From Litsea cubeba (lineage: Eukaryota; Streptophyta; Magnoliopsida; Laurales; Lauraceae), in contig CM022946.1 of NCBI GenBank assembly GCA_012931725.1, positions 81,894,144-81,958,143 of the forward strand: 64,000 nucleotides of DNA. The letters run 5' to 3'. The notes under the pieces were generated by a model, which worked only from the letters and a program-made list of their open reading frames with translations, did not search any database and was not told the DNA's origin. Below are positions 33,301-43,900 of this stretch, piece by piece. Every line of letters begins with the position of its first letter. Within the stretch, counting starts at the first letter, position 1. The position numbers and the translations under genes are program-made.

Positions 33301-36300
33301 TAATCTGGTATAACCCCCTACAGCCACAAGGATCCTGGTCTGATGATGAAGAAGACCAAGAGGCTGTACAAGAAAATACTGCTGACCCAGCACCTCTCAT
33401 CACTCCAGTGGAAATCAACAATGTTGAGCCACAAAGAGATGATGAAGAAGAAGATCCGGCTCCTATGCCTGATCTTGAAGAATATGCAAGGATCTTGCAG
33501 CGACTCGCTCTAGAACAAGAGCAAGAACGCGTCAACGAGCCTCCTCGCAATCCAGAGCCTGAAGTCCCTGAAGACCATCAGGTACATCCTCCCTTAACTC
33601 CTGAAAATGGAGAAAATTGCTGGGTAGACGATCCTCTCACATCCGAGGATGAGTCTGACTCCGATCAGGCAACGTCTCCCGTCAGAGCTTCCTGTAATGT
33701 GATAATTCGGGATTATAGCTCTTCCGAAGCATCGTCTGATGAGAGCACTTACACTCCGGCGACGCCTAGCAATATATCTTCTGGAGCCACCTCGTCTCAC
33801 GTGACTTTCACTGAGATGACACCCTCTCAGGTTTCTTCTCCTGAGACTGTGACTTCAAAGTTCACACCCTTCCTGACTGAAGAATTCCCAGCTATTGATG
33901 CTTGGGACGATGAATTAGTCAACGAAGAAGAAAGATTGCTGGATGCTGTTCAGGACTTGTTCCCGGAAAATGCTCCATGCAACACAATCACTGAGGATGG
34001 TAACTCTGCTGCTGATGCATCCTCAGCAAATGAAAAACGACAGCCTCTTGATCCTGAAGACAATCTTCCAAACGAAGACCCTTCTCAAGAAGCTCTCGAA
34101 ATTGGTAGAGGCACCCGCTCTGGCCGGGACTATCACAAAAATTACAACCAATCTTCCTTTACATATGTAAATCCTTCGGGAAAAGATGTTGTAAGCGCCC
34201 CTAGTGGCAACAATGATGAACATGCAGGCCCTAAGGAGGCTTTCAAGTATGACTTGATTGAACACTTCAAGCACATACCTGCACGTCTGCACATCCTAGA
34301 TTTGTTGCGAATGTCTCCGCACACTCGTGATAATCTCATCTCAGAATTACAAAAACTGAATGAGGATGTCGACAAACATGCCCCGCAAGTCCTCCAAATT
34401 GAAATGGATTACCGGGTCAAAAACTCAGAAGCCTCCTCAAAGGGAGAAAAGAAGAAAACTGAGGGATCATGCATTGAATGCCTCTCGGTTAAAAAAGCAG
34501 CCAGTGCAACCATCGCCTTCACAAAGGATGACCTCCTACTTGGCGAAACCAGGCATAACCGACCCCTGTACTTCACGGGGTATATCAAGGAAATGCCTAT
34601 GCATAGAGTTCAGATCGACCCGGGTTCTGCACTCAACCTTATCTCCACATCGGCTCTCGAAGAGTTGGGCATCCCACCCAGCAAACTGAGCCACACATCT
34701 GTATCTATCTTTGGATACGATGGGAGTACTCAAAGGCCTATCGGCAAAATCAGGTTCAAATTGCAGATCGGTGATCTTATCTCTGAGGTCACAGTGTATG
34801 CAATAAAGACCCCTTCATGCTACAACATCCTTCTCGGACGCCCTTGGATCCATGAGAATGGTGTTGTCCCTTCAACTCTACATCAATGCATCAAGTTTGT
34901 TGGCGACGACGGCATGATACATCGAGTCTTTGCGGATAGAAAACCCTTCAAAGGTAAAGAAATCCACTTCGCAGACTCACAGATGTATGAAGGTGAAAAG
35001 GAAGAAGAGGAGAAGCATACAGCATCCTTTGCCGAAAATCTCCAGAAAGATAAAGGCAAAGCTCCTCAACAATCACCGGAAGAAAACAAACCATCCGGTA
35101 AATCTGAAGAGAGCATGCAAACTCCCTTCATCATCTCCCTCAAATCTTCAAAGCCTTTGGTCATCACAACTAAAGTGAAGAAGGCAAAACAAAAGCCTGG
35201 GGGCAAATTTGTTGTCTCTTTCGTGTCTATCATGCAAGACACGGACTCGGATTCAGAGCCAGAAGACGACACATCGTCAAGCCAAGCTGACACTCAGCAA
35301 GTTCAGCCTGCTCTTACTCCAATAGAGACAACTTCTGACATAGAAGATCCTACGTCAGCTTCCTTCGTTGTTCCAGCAACTTCAACAAAGGAAAAACCGA
35401 TCTTCTTTCATAGATCGGATGCTTCTTCATCAAACTCCATGCTTGAACCTTTCCAAAATAAAGGTACGCCTCAACTATCCTTATACAGTTCTGTGGCACA
35501 AGCTATTATGAAGAAAATGGGCTATGACGCTCAAAACCCAGTCGGTTTGGGAGAAGGGCGCGGTATTCTCACACCATTGGGGCCCGTCTTGACCAAAAGC
35601 CAGCTGGAAGATTGGAGACTCTACGGCTATATAGAAAAGTCTTCACACGGGTTAGGGTATGATCCTGACACTCCCTTGAGACAGTTGACACAAAGGCTTA
35701 AAAGTCAATATGCTGACCAAGCCTCAACATCTCAAGTCCATGAAGACATCGATCTCCCTGGATATCTCTTTGATGAGTCACCTGACAAAGATCCAGGAAG
35801 CTCATCCAATTGGTACGATTTCTCCGAAAATGAAGAGGAGTTGTCCGATGGAACAGACGTGTGGACTTCTGACTCAGAAGAACCCTCATCTCCAAAAGAA
35901 GTAGCCTACTTTGACTCGGTTTCAACAGGCGATTGGGATCATCTCATAGCAAGCCTTGGGAAAATTACCGATCAAGAAGACCCGTGGAAAGGAACAAAAC
36001 CTTGGTCTGGAAATGCCCTTGAAACCCCAGAAGGTTTCGTTGAGCTGGAAGCCTCCGAAAATATTGTGGAGGAACCACCTTCGAACCTTCCAACAGAAGA
36101 TCCTGTTCAAAAGATAGACTTGGGAACACCAGATAACCCACGTCCTGTATTCATAAGCAAGAATATAAAGGATGATGAGTTACCCGAGTATATCGCTTTT
36201 CTTCGTGAGTTCGTTGATTGCTTTGCATGGTCTTATGCTGAAATGCCAGGCTTAGACCCCAAAATAGCAGTTCACAAACTCAATCTTCAAGAAGACATCA

Positions 36301-39300
36301 AGCCTGTCAAGCAAGGCCAAAGAAGATTCCGTCCAGATGTGATGGATAAAATTGAACAAGAAGTTCAAAAACTCAAAAGCGTCGGCTTCATCCGTGAGGA
36401 ACAACATCCTGAATGGTTGGCCAACATTGTCCCCGTGACAAAGAAAAATGGGCAGATCAGGGTCTGTATTGACTATAGAGACCTGAATGGCGCATGCCCA
36501 AAAGATGAATTTCCGCTCCCCATACCAGAGGTAATGATTGATAATACCTGTGGATTCGAGCGAATGACATTCATGGATGGTTTCTCTGGCTACAATCAGA
36601 TAAAGATGCATCCTGAGGATGAAAAACATACATCCTTTCGAACCCCATTTGGCGTGTACTGCTACACTGTCATGCCATTCGGTTTGAAGAATGCTGGTGC
36701 CACATATCAGAGGGCTATGATGAAAATATTCCAAGATATGCAGCACAAGACGGTTGAATGTTACGTTGATGACCTCGCCGTCAAAAGCAAAAGAAAAGAA
36801 GATCATCTCGAAAACCTTCGAGAAGTCTTCCTCCGGCTTCGCAAACACAAACTGCGAATGAATCCATTGAAATGCTTCTTCGGCGTCTCGTCGGGTAAGT
36901 TCCTCGGATTCTTAGTTCGGAAAGCTGGAATAGAGCTTGACCCCATAAAAGTCAAAGCCATTCTAGAAATGCCCTCTCCAAGAACCTTGAGAGAACTCAA
37001 AGGGCTTCAAGGGAGATTGGCCTACATCAGACGGTTCATCTCCAATCTTTCGGGGAAATGCCGTCCATTCTCCCGGTTGATGAAAAAAGGTGTAAACTTT
37101 GTCTGGGATGCTGACTGTGAAGCTGCTTTCCAAGACATCAAGTCATACCTGACAAAACCTCCAGTGTTAGCTGCTCCTACCACTGGAAAACCATTCATCT
37201 TGTACACAAGAGCCCTTGATCACTCTCTGGGAGCTCTGCTTGCGCAAGAAAATGATCAAAGAAAAGAAGCTGCTCTATATTACCTCAGCCGCATGCTAGT
37301 AGGAGCAGAGCATCGCTACTCTCCAGTCGAAAAAGAATGTCTTGCAGTGATGTTCGCCGTACAAAAGCTGCGTCACTACTTGCTTTCCAACACAGTCTAC
37401 CTGGTCTCGAGGGTCAACCTCTTGAAGGTCCTTGTCACAAAGGCAGGTTCTCTCAATGCTCGACTGGCAAAATGGTCCATCCTTCTGTCACAATTTGATA
37501 TTAGGTATGTACCACAAAAAGCAATCAAAGGGCAAGCTCTAGCGGACTTCCTCGCAGAGCATCCATTGCCTAAAGATTCTCCACTCAGAGATGATCTCCC
37601 AGACGAACCAGTCTACAATGTGGAGACTTTCTCACAAAGTGCCTCCTGGGACATGTACTTTGACGGTGCAACCAGGACAAATGAAAAAAGACAGCTGATC
37701 TCGGGAGTTGGCATCCTCTTTGTTAGCCCCGACAAATACATGATTCCACACGCTTTCTCGCTACTGGAACCATGCACAAACAATGCAGCTGAATATCAAG
37801 CTCTGATCTTAGGATTGGAACTCGCCATCGAATCCGGTATCACTATGCTGGAAGTCTTTGGAGACTCTCAACTGATCGTCAACCAGATGAATCAGAAATT
37901 TGAAGTCAGGAAGCCAGATTTGCTGCCCTACTACAACAAGGCACAATCACTTCTGCAAAAGTTTGACATCTGTCACATCACCCACATTCGTAGAGGTGAA
38001 AACATACGTGCAGATGCCCTAGCCGGACTTGCCGCATCCATGGCAATCCAGGAAGGGGAAAACATGCAAGTCACAGTGTGCGAAAGAAGAATCCTTCCTC
38101 CTCTTAACACACACCAAGCAGTTGCTGAATGCCACCAAGTGGTCGGAAGTCGGATTTCAATCCTTCAAACTTCAATTGGCGACTGGAGGGATCCGTTCAT
38201 TGATTACATTATGTTCGGAATCCTACCTGAAGATCCAAAAGAACGGGTAAGCATCCAAAGGCGAACCCCAAGCTTCCATTTGGATATTCCATCAAAAATC
38301 CTTTACAGGAAATCCTTCAACGGAGTACTTCTACGCTGCTTATCACAACAAGAGGCTGAAGAAACACTCAAAGAAGTTCATGCTGGTCTTTGTGGAGCTC
38401 ATCAGGCTGGACCTAAGCTCTATGATCAGATAAAAAGGTTAGGATATTACTGGCCTACCATGGTAGCTGACGCAATGCAATTTGCTAAGCGCTGCCAACA
38501 ATGCCAAGTTCATGGAGATTACATTCACATGCCTCCAGAATGGCTGCATCCTACAGCGATCTCATGGCCTTTCGAAGCCTGGGGTATGGACATCATAGGT
38601 CCTATTTCTCCCCCTTCAAGCAAAGGTCATCGCTTCATCTTCGCCGCTACGGATTATTTCTCCAAGTGGTCAGAAGCATTTGCGTTTAACGAAATGAAGA
38701 CCTCATCAGTCCTTCAGTTCCTGCGCACCAACATCATTTGTCGTTTCGGCATACCCAAAAGATTCGTTCATGATAACGGACCACAGTTCCGGAATCATCG
38801 ATTCTACAGGTTCTGCGACAAATACAAAATTCAAAGCTGTCCTTCGACTCCATACAATCCGGCAGCAAACGGGTTAGCAGAAGCTTTCAACAAGACACTC
38901 TGCAAAATCCTCAAAAAAATGGTCTCTAGTCACAAAAGAGACTGGAGCGACAAAATGTCTGAAGCTTTGTGGGCCTATCGAACCACCGTTCGAGGACCAA
39001 CCCATAGCACACCATTCTCCTTGGTCTATGGATGCGAAGCTGTCGTGCCCTTGGAAGTACAAATTCCTTCCTTGAGGGTATCCTTGCAAAATGACATGAC
39101 TCAAGAAAGCAATGTCAAATTGCGACTCCATGAGCTGGACAATCTCGATGAGAGACGGCTCGAAGCTCAACAAAGCATTGAACTTTACCAAGCACGTATG
39201 GCAGGATCTTTCGATAAAAAGGTCAGACAACGCGCCTACAAAAAGAATGACTTGGTTCTTGCGGTAAAAAGACCAATGGTCTTCGCTCACAAGTCCAAAG

Positions 39301-39440
39301 GCAAATTCGAGCCAAAATGGGAGGGACCCTACGTCATCGACAAAGTTTTCTCCAATGGCGCATACGCACTCCTAAACATGGAAGGTGACAGATGTATGCT
39401 GCCCATCAATGGCAAGTTCTTAAAGCGGTACTACCCTTGA
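30384..39440 (+). CDS. Tat/Ogre-type Ty3/gypsy gag-pol polyprotein
   Basis: 3018 residues from the ATG at 30384 (AACAATGGCA, a good context). The same frame has an earlier ATG at 30345 that overlaps an out-of-frame ATG and a splice-acceptor-like site. Domains by residue from 30384: retrotransposon gag about 480-595; CPYHQMISHPLNQC zinc-knuckle-like motif about 740; aspartic protease about 1405-1490 with QIDPGSALNLI and NILLGRPWIH; G-patch-like IMKKMGYDAQNPVGLG about 1705-1735; reverse transcriptase about 1970-2200 with YVDDLAV near 2126; Ty3 RNase H about 2270-2345 with a degenerate first motif (ILYTRALDHS); archaeal-type RNase H about 2420-2555 with FDGA, AAEYQA, FGDSQ and RADAL; integrase with a zinc-binding N-terminus about 2660 and MDIIGP, HDNGPQF and GLAEAFNK as D, D, E. 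No chromodomain. There is no frameshift or stop between gag and pol, so one polyprotein is expected. Known to drive copying and integration of the element. Confidence 0.95.
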   Translation: MAASLTITFDESKHQLMLQQKQTTRTYKRPISCRSVNSLGNSVNSGSTSTPRTIVFGTLGPFPLPEEQAAPSKKQKLASQRVTTVTPKASTRRPEARGSTTKPQPAKNQVYPKTWSPRPSPKQRRSQASTKPAFLAPLKENQFYPLAYMKEERPISNLTSKSSQHEPACSYKPKIKSCITRPPQASAKAYKSAVRPFISTGAELHKFKASLQLAKDRVRILSLPSYKEDRLGCCARGSTSFIVKAQSELTEAQIARRIRRRASYRQKRLQKQRTQPPTLQVSPKWVEKERPNQVAAVHMVGKTRRRQKSATKIHVRRPMTRSVSRTRRHSEESPAPSSKGQQSDPSSSSSSKRMSPSSVTRTVSSFESRRMNVLATNSEPPPRNPPPEDAITRIQQLEQGQQRIETLMENLLLAFQNQANNEPPPNHQDDEVNREENESRALTKKDVDGILAKAKEEDILKEHGIKPPYPLWMDSVPFPTKFKHPTLQTYTGKGSARQHVIHFKILTGAIADQDALKIRLFASTLKGTAFDWYSTLPEDSIQNWAMLETRFLTHFKGEDHPATMAQLCSLKQGENESTYDFIHKWKAMAYKCSDVLPQASLVDICRNNMRARIRSMIIGNKSKNLGELLEASMEAETVIKDLNSQKSSRKEPTAIATSKPKKKEVLNVQTKPAPQPPKKAENKAAGKRPELSDAFKERVEKKYPFDEDVDEIFGALVANGKLTLPEPKRPGDVGKTNDPRYCPYHQMISHPLNQCFVVREKINEMWKNGVITFDKNYGSASVNMVTCGQTSRSPKKKITTSFKVINSIEASEELVPYPTPDGQPIWVHPDLLEDENWEVVKIKPTARQRRQARKHLLKLKRQEKTQPKLEVKEKAEASSTASLEVTKTSLPETSKGVRKFTLSDFMPPQFREAMQETSYSCNSVVGFSIDGYESSDTDDGFESNYTDEWEESLETGEYLSDEEWVPESHLMPVIWYNPLQPQGSWSDDEEDQEAVQENTADPAPLITPVEINNVEPQRDDEEEDPAPMPDLEEYARILQRLALEQEQERVNEPPRNPEPEVPEDHQVHPPLTPENGENCWVDDPLTSEDESDSDQATSPVRASCNVIIRDYSSSEASSDESTYTPATPSNISSGATSSHVTFTEMTPSQVSSPETVTSKFTPFLTEEFPAIDAWDDELVNEEERLLDAVQDLFPENAPCNTITEDGNSAADASSANEKRQPLDPEDNLPNEDPSQEALEIGRGTRSGRDYHKNYNQSSFTYVNPSGKDVVSAPSGNNDEHAGPKEAFKYDLIEHFKHIPARLHILDLLRMSPHTRDNLISELQKLNEDVDKHAPQVLQIEMDYRVKNSEASSKGEKKKTEGSCIECLSVKKAASATIAFTKDDLLLGETRHNRPLYFTGYIKEMPMHRVQIDPGSALNLISTSALEELGIPPSKLSHTSVSIFGYDGSTQRPIGKIRFKLQIGDLISEVTVYAIKTPSCYNILLGRPWIHENGVVPSTLHQCIKFVGDDGMIHRVFADRKPFKGKEIHFADSQMYEGEKEEEEKHTASFAENLQKDKGKAPQQSPEENKPSGKSEESMQTPFIISLKSSKPLVITTKVKKAKQKPGGKFVVSFVSIMQDTDSDSEPEDDTSSSQADTQQVQPALTPIETTSDIEDPTSASFVVPATSTKEKPIFFHRSDASSSNSMLEPFQNKGTPQLSLYSSVAQAIMKKMGYDAQNPVGLGEGRGILTPLGPVLTKSQLEDWRLYGYIEKSSHGLGYDPDTPLRQLTQRLKSQYADQASTSQVHEDIDLPGYLFDESPDKDPGSSSNWYDFSENEEELSDGTDVWTSDSEEPSSPKEVAYFDSVSTGDWDHLIASLGKITDQEDPWKGTKPWSGNALETPEGFVELEASENIVEEPPSNLPTEDPVQKIDLGTPDNPRPVFISKNIKDDELPEYIAFLREFVDCFAWSYAEMPGLDPKIAVHKLNLQEDIKPVKQGQRRFRPDVMDKIEQEVQKLKSVGFIREEQHPEWLANIVPVTKKNGQIRVCIDYRDLNGACPKDEFPLPIPEVMIDNTCGFERMTFMDGFSGYNQIKMHPEDEKHTSFRTPFGVYCYTVMPFGLKNAGATYQRAMMKIFQDMQHKTVECYVDDLAVKSKRKEDHLENLREVFLRLRKHKLRMNPLKCFFGVSSGKFLGFLVRKAGIELDPIKVKAILEMPSPRTLRELKGLQGRLAYIRRFISNLSGKCRPFSRLMKKGVNFVWDADCEAAFQDIKSYLTKPPVLAAPTTGKPFILYTRALDHSLGALLAQENDQRKEAALYYLSRMLVGAEHRYSPVEKECLAVMFAVQKLRHYLLSNTVYLVSRVNLLKVLVTKAGSLNARLAKWSILLSQFDIRYVPQKAIKGQALADFLAEHPLPKDSPLRDDLPDEPVYNVETFSQSASWDMYFDGATRTNEKRQLISGVGILFVSPDKYMIPHAFSLLEPCTNNAAEYQALILGLELAIESGITMLEVFGDSQLIVNQMNQKFEVRKPDLLPYYNKAQSLLQKFDICHITHIRRGENIRADALAGLAASMAIQEGENMQVTVCERRILPPLNTHQAVAECHQVVGSRISILQTSIGDWRDPFIDYIMFGILPEDPKERVSIQRRTPSFHLDIPSKILYRKSFNGVLLRCLSQQEAEETLKEVHAGLCGAHQAGPKLYDQIKRLGYYWPTMVADAMQFAKRCQQCQVHGDYIHMPPEWLHPTAISWPFEAWGMDIIGPISPPSSKGHRFIFAATDYFSKWSEAFAFNEMKTSSVLQFLRTNIICRFGIPKRFVHDNGPQFRNHRFYRFCDKYKIQSCPSTPYNPAANGLAEAFNKTLCKILKKMVSSHKRDWSDKMSEALWAYRTTVRGPTHSTPFSLVYGCEAVVPLEVQIPSLRVSLQNDMTQESNVKLRLHELDNLDERRLEAQQSIELYQARMAGSFDKKVRQRAYKKNDLVLAVKRPMVFAHKSKGKFEPKWEGPYVIDKVFSNGAYALLNMEGDRCMLPINGKFLKRYYP

Positions 39441-39810
39441 AGACTTACCCAACTGGGTAAGAGCAATGCCTGTACGGCCAAAACCGGTTTCCAGGTACAC
39501 GCTCGCCAAACCCACCCTTTTTTTAGAATTTTCATATCAAATGTTGAAATTTCTAGAAATCTAAAACAATGCTTACTTTCATCGTTTCATTGTTCAAAAA
39601 ATATATATCCAAGTTCAGGAACCTTTCCCTAACTTGACCAAAATTTTCAACCCTTGAACCCAAAATTCATGGTTTGAAACAAAATCCGGATTCAGGGATT
39701 TCCACCCTAGTCCACCCTGCCTTTTACCGCCAAAATGGTTTTAGGTCAAAACTTATGACCCTCGTGTCTTTAAACAAAATAAAAAATAAAAATGGTTTTT
39801 CAAAAACCCG

Positions 39811-40265
39811 CGAGGAAGCGACACTTAATCGATACTCGCACAAATCGGAAGCAAGCGAACCACGTTCGACACTTCCAAAATCGCAGGGAAGCGACATTTC
39901 GTCGATACTTGCAAAATCCAAAACTGTGGAGACGCAACATTTCAGTTGATATCCACAACCCAAATTTCAAAGGTTCGAAAAAACCTAAAAAACTGTGGAG
40001 ACGCAACATTTCAGTTGATATCCATGACCCAAAGGTTCGAGAAAACCACAAATTTCAAAAATCGTGGGGAAACGACATCAAGTGAGTACCCGCAAAACCA
40101 AAATTTTTGAAAAGCAAGGATGCGACATTCCATCGATACTTGCACCCAAATCCGCGAGGATGCGACATTCCATCGATACTCGCAACCGAATGAGCAAGGA
40201 TGCGACATTCCATCGATACTTGCAAGAACATTCAGCAGGGAGGCGACTTTTAGTCGATACTTGCA
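39811..40265 (+). repeat. GCGACATTCCATCGATACTTGCA minisatellite-like array
   Basis: About nine variants of (G/A)CGACATT.C.TCGATACTTGCA (some as CGCAACATTTCAGTTGATATCC), spaced about 40-75 bp apart and joined by A-rich linkers. Confidence 0.85.
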
Positions 40266-40281
40266 TTTTTTGAAAACCAAA

Positions 40282-40515
40282 CCGGCTATAAATGCCATCA
40301 AAACAGGCTATAAATGCCACAAACCGGCTATCAATGCCACCAAAAACAAAACCGGCTATCAATGCCACAAAAAAAAAAAAAAAAAAAAAACTTGGATTTC
40401 AAAAACGGCTATCAATGCCACCAAAAACCGGCTATAGATGCCACAAAACAAATTCGGCTATCAATGCCACCAAAATTGGCTTCCATGCCACAAACAAAAA
40501 CCTGGCTTTCATGCC
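40282..40515 (+). repeat. CGGCTATNAATGCCA array in the Tat 3' region
   Basis: About nine copies, drifting from GGCTATAAATGCCA through GGCTATCAATGCCA to GGCTTTCATGCCA. It is the same motif as the LTR array at 28180-28252. Confidence 0.9.
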
Positions 40516-40563
40516 AAAACAATCATTTGACAAAAGATTTTCACAAAATGACAACCTTTTGAT

Positions 40564-40885
40564 CAAATCCCATTTAGCAATTACTTTTATCACAAAAAGA
40601 TTCAAGTGAGCGTAGGGATAACAAAAAAAATCAATCCCATTTAGCAATTACTTTTATCACAAAAAGATTCAAGTGAGCGTAGGGATAACAAAAAAAAAAA
40701 AGAAAGTGTTCACAAGCACTACAAAAAAAAGAGTACCAAAAAAATACATGTGGTACCAAAAAAAAAGAAAGTGTTCACAAGCACTACAAAAAAAGAGTAC
40801 CAAAAAAAATACATGTGGTACCAAAAAAAAAGAAAGTGTTCACAAGCACTACAAAAAATAAGTACCAAAAAAATACAAGTGGTAC
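40564..40885 (+). repeat. 67-bp (2x) and 65-bp (3x) tandem repeats
   Basis: AATCCCATTTAGCAATTAC begins units at 40566 and 40633. GAAAGTGTTCACAAGCACT begins units at 40702, 40767 and 40832, each followed by a TACATGTGGTACC-type palindromic stretch and an A-run. Confidence 0.9.
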
Positions 40886-40935
40886 CAAAAAAAAAAAAAA
40901 AAAAAAAGAGAAGGATGGTTTCTGTATACAGGAGC

Positions 40936-43900
40936 TCAATCAAAGATGGTCTCCAGCCAAGAGTTCAACTCCCCAAGCAAACTCTTAGCCTCAGCTGTCA
41001 AGGATTCCAAGGCACGCTTCTTCAGGAACTTGCCATGAGATGCTGGAGTGGGCTGTACCCCTTCTCTCACACCAGGAAGCTTACCTTGAGTAGCTTGCCA
41101 TTGTTTATCCTCATCAGACTTCCTTTTGAGAACCCGTTCGGCATCTGCAACCTGGTGAATCAGGACACTCTCCCTGTCGCGAGCTTCTATTATGGCAGTC
41201 CACTTGGCAGCGACTTGTGCCTGCAGAAGCTCAAGACGTTTCCTGGCCTCATCGACCTCCCTATCAAGGATGTTAAGGTCATGTGTCAGCTCGATGATGG
41301 TTACCTCTTCTCTATTCCTCTTTCGGACTGCCACCTTCCTGCTTTCTGTAGCCTCATCTAGGTCAGACTTAGCCTTATCAGCAGGGTCCAGGAACATCTC
41401 CTTGAAGAACTGGTCATCAGCCAAACTCACGGTCTCAAACCACTTGTCACCCAGTGCAATGATCCTATCAACGATCGCCCTGGCACCTGTGACATCCAGA
41501 CCAGCCTCTTCAGCATCACTGAGAATCTCCTGCACATGCTGGATCATGCCAAATCCGACTTCCAAGTGCCCAGAAAGGAGAGTCTCAATCCAAGAGCGCA
41601 CAACTCGCACCACCACCTTCTTCGCAAAAAGAAGAGATGGCCCAGCTGAGGATTCGCCCAACTCCGTTGGTCGGCTACTCATGTCATCATCTGTCGAAAG
41701 AGTAACAAAAGAACTCTTTCCAGCTGAAGCTGCTCCTGCTCGAGAAGGAATCTCAGCGCGAGGAATCTCCTCAATATTGTCAGAGCTGGTCCCGGGAATC
41801 TCTACCTCTGGATCAACCTCTGGCATCTCTTGCTCTGGAAGCAACGGATCCTCCTCTGCCACTTCAAAATCTGCAAAGGAAACACAAAAAGGTATGAATA
41901 TGACCCTGTTTGAAAATCATTATCAGAGTTATAACTACAAAATACCTTCTTCGACGACTGGCGGAACACTTTCTTCCTCCATGAACTCATCGAAAGCATC
42001 ATCAACATTTGCGTCCATCGATGGTTCAAAGTCATCAGAACCCTGTGGCAAGTCAGCTGACAAAAAAAAAATGTGTTAGCAAGCCAAGTCACAAACAAAA
42101 AAAAAAGAGCAAAAGAAGTCGTACCAATTGGAGATTCTGGATCTACTCCAGAGTCCCTCGGTTCTTCTTCAGGTGCCTCAACAGGATCCATCACCACCTC
42201 ATCGGTTGGGACCTCAGGCATCACCAAGTCTTCCTCTGCTAAAAAAAAAAAGAGAAGAAAAGCAGAAACAAGAAGCAAATCATAACATGGAAAAATCCCA
42301 TGAAAAGAAATGGAAAGAGAAAAAGGAAGAATCATACCTTCACCGACGGTCTCTTCTTCTCGACTTCTTTTCTCTGGAGGCTCGTCAGCATCCACTGGCA
42401 CATCCTCATTGATAGTAAGAGGAACTTCCAAGTTAGGAGGGTCCTCATGTTGCCCCTTGCTACTATGATGACTCCTCCTCCTCTTACTTCTGCGGGCTCG
42501 CTTTTTAGAGGAACCTGCCCCGCTGTCAGAGTCAGGTTTCCCACTTGACTCATCACTGGATGGTCTGCTCTTGCCAGTAGACTCCACGGAAGCTTGCCTC
42601 TGTGCCGCCTGCATCCAAGCGCCAAGTTCAGCTTCCTCCTGTTCTAGCTGCTCCAAAGCCTCGTCAGGTATTTCTCGAACAGCTTTAGAACCGATGACGC
42701 CCTGGTCACCGAGAAAGCCTATCTTGTGCTTCTCTCCAGAAAGGAAGGCCCAAACTTCCTCTCGCCGGATGCCATCCGACTTTCTAAGGCCCTTTCCAGA
42801 TACCAGCTTCACATCAAGCTCCTTCCTGGAAAGTCCCCGATATGCCGAGAAGCTCTCCGCGAACCACTTCGCAAAGCCGGCAGTCCGGGAAGTCAGCAAC
42901 ACAGGATAAGAAATCATGGCTGTAGTGTCTTCAGCACTATAAAAAGCCCATGCATTTCTCCCGTCCTGTAAGCCTCCAAAGCGCTTCACCATACTTGAAG
43001 GCGCTCCAACAACGCCTTGAGAAAAGCCCAGCTGCAAAGCAAAGCGAGAGGGTACATACGGCTGGATGTCGACGAAAAGATGTCTACGGTACACAATCGT
43101 GCCGACACGTATGCTGAAAAGCCACTCTCTCTCTGCATTTGTCAAGGAATAATGCCTTCCCGACCCCGCCCTGGTAGAGTCTCGGGAGGCACCAAAATCA
43201 AAAGCCTTCTTCCGCAACTCCGGAGAAAGCTTTACTGAAGATTGCCCCATCTCGACGTCCCTGAACCGTCGGATCCTCATGCGGGCAAACAAAAGTGATT
43301 CGGACACGGCTTTGCCCTTAGCCAGTCGAATCATCAGAGGATCATCATCCTGTGCAGCACCCAGCCGATGGAAGCCAGGACAGTGGTATACATACCACGA
43401 ATAAAAGATATGGGCTGAAAATACCCTATTCATGGGAAGCCCAAGCCGAACTAGAAAAGCAGCAGCCTGCAGTTCGGTACACAGGTAGGAGTAAAGAGCA
43501 GGCACCAAAGCAAGCTGCTCTCCAAACGCCATCTGACAAGCCAGGAAAATACAATGCGGCCTGATGTGCGTTCCATCTCCTCCAGCAAAAATAGCCTCAC
43601 CAAGCCAATAAGTGAGGTACACAGCGAGATCTCTCCTCAGTGCAATGTCAGGACATATGGCGTTTGTACTTGCACAGAAATCTCTTAACTCTTCTTGCAT
43701 GGCCAAGATCTTCTTTGAACTTGGATCCTGAGCTCCAGCTTCCTGGGTCATGCTATCGGAAGGCTCCCTACTATCAAAGAAGTTGGGGAATGAAGAGCAA
43801 AAACTCTTCCAACTGCTGGATCTAACTTTCGAACCCCCCTTCTCCTTCAAAAAATCATAGAAGGCGACGAGCTGAAAGTATAGAAGCCTGAACTCCTCAG

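Larger units (their letters stand above)
39441..40935. other. Tat element region between pol and the antisense gene
   Basis: Non-coding 1.5 kb between the two convergent genes. Almost wholly made of short tandem arrays: the CGACATTCCATCGATACTTGC array, the GGCTATNAATGCCA array and the 67-bp and 65-bp repeats listed separately. It presumably holds the 3' ends of both convergent transcripts. Confidence 0.8.

Noticed and set aside
28180..40515. CRISPR array from short regularly spaced repeats
   Set aside because: The spacers are not unique, the repeats drift, and the context is a plant retrotransposon.
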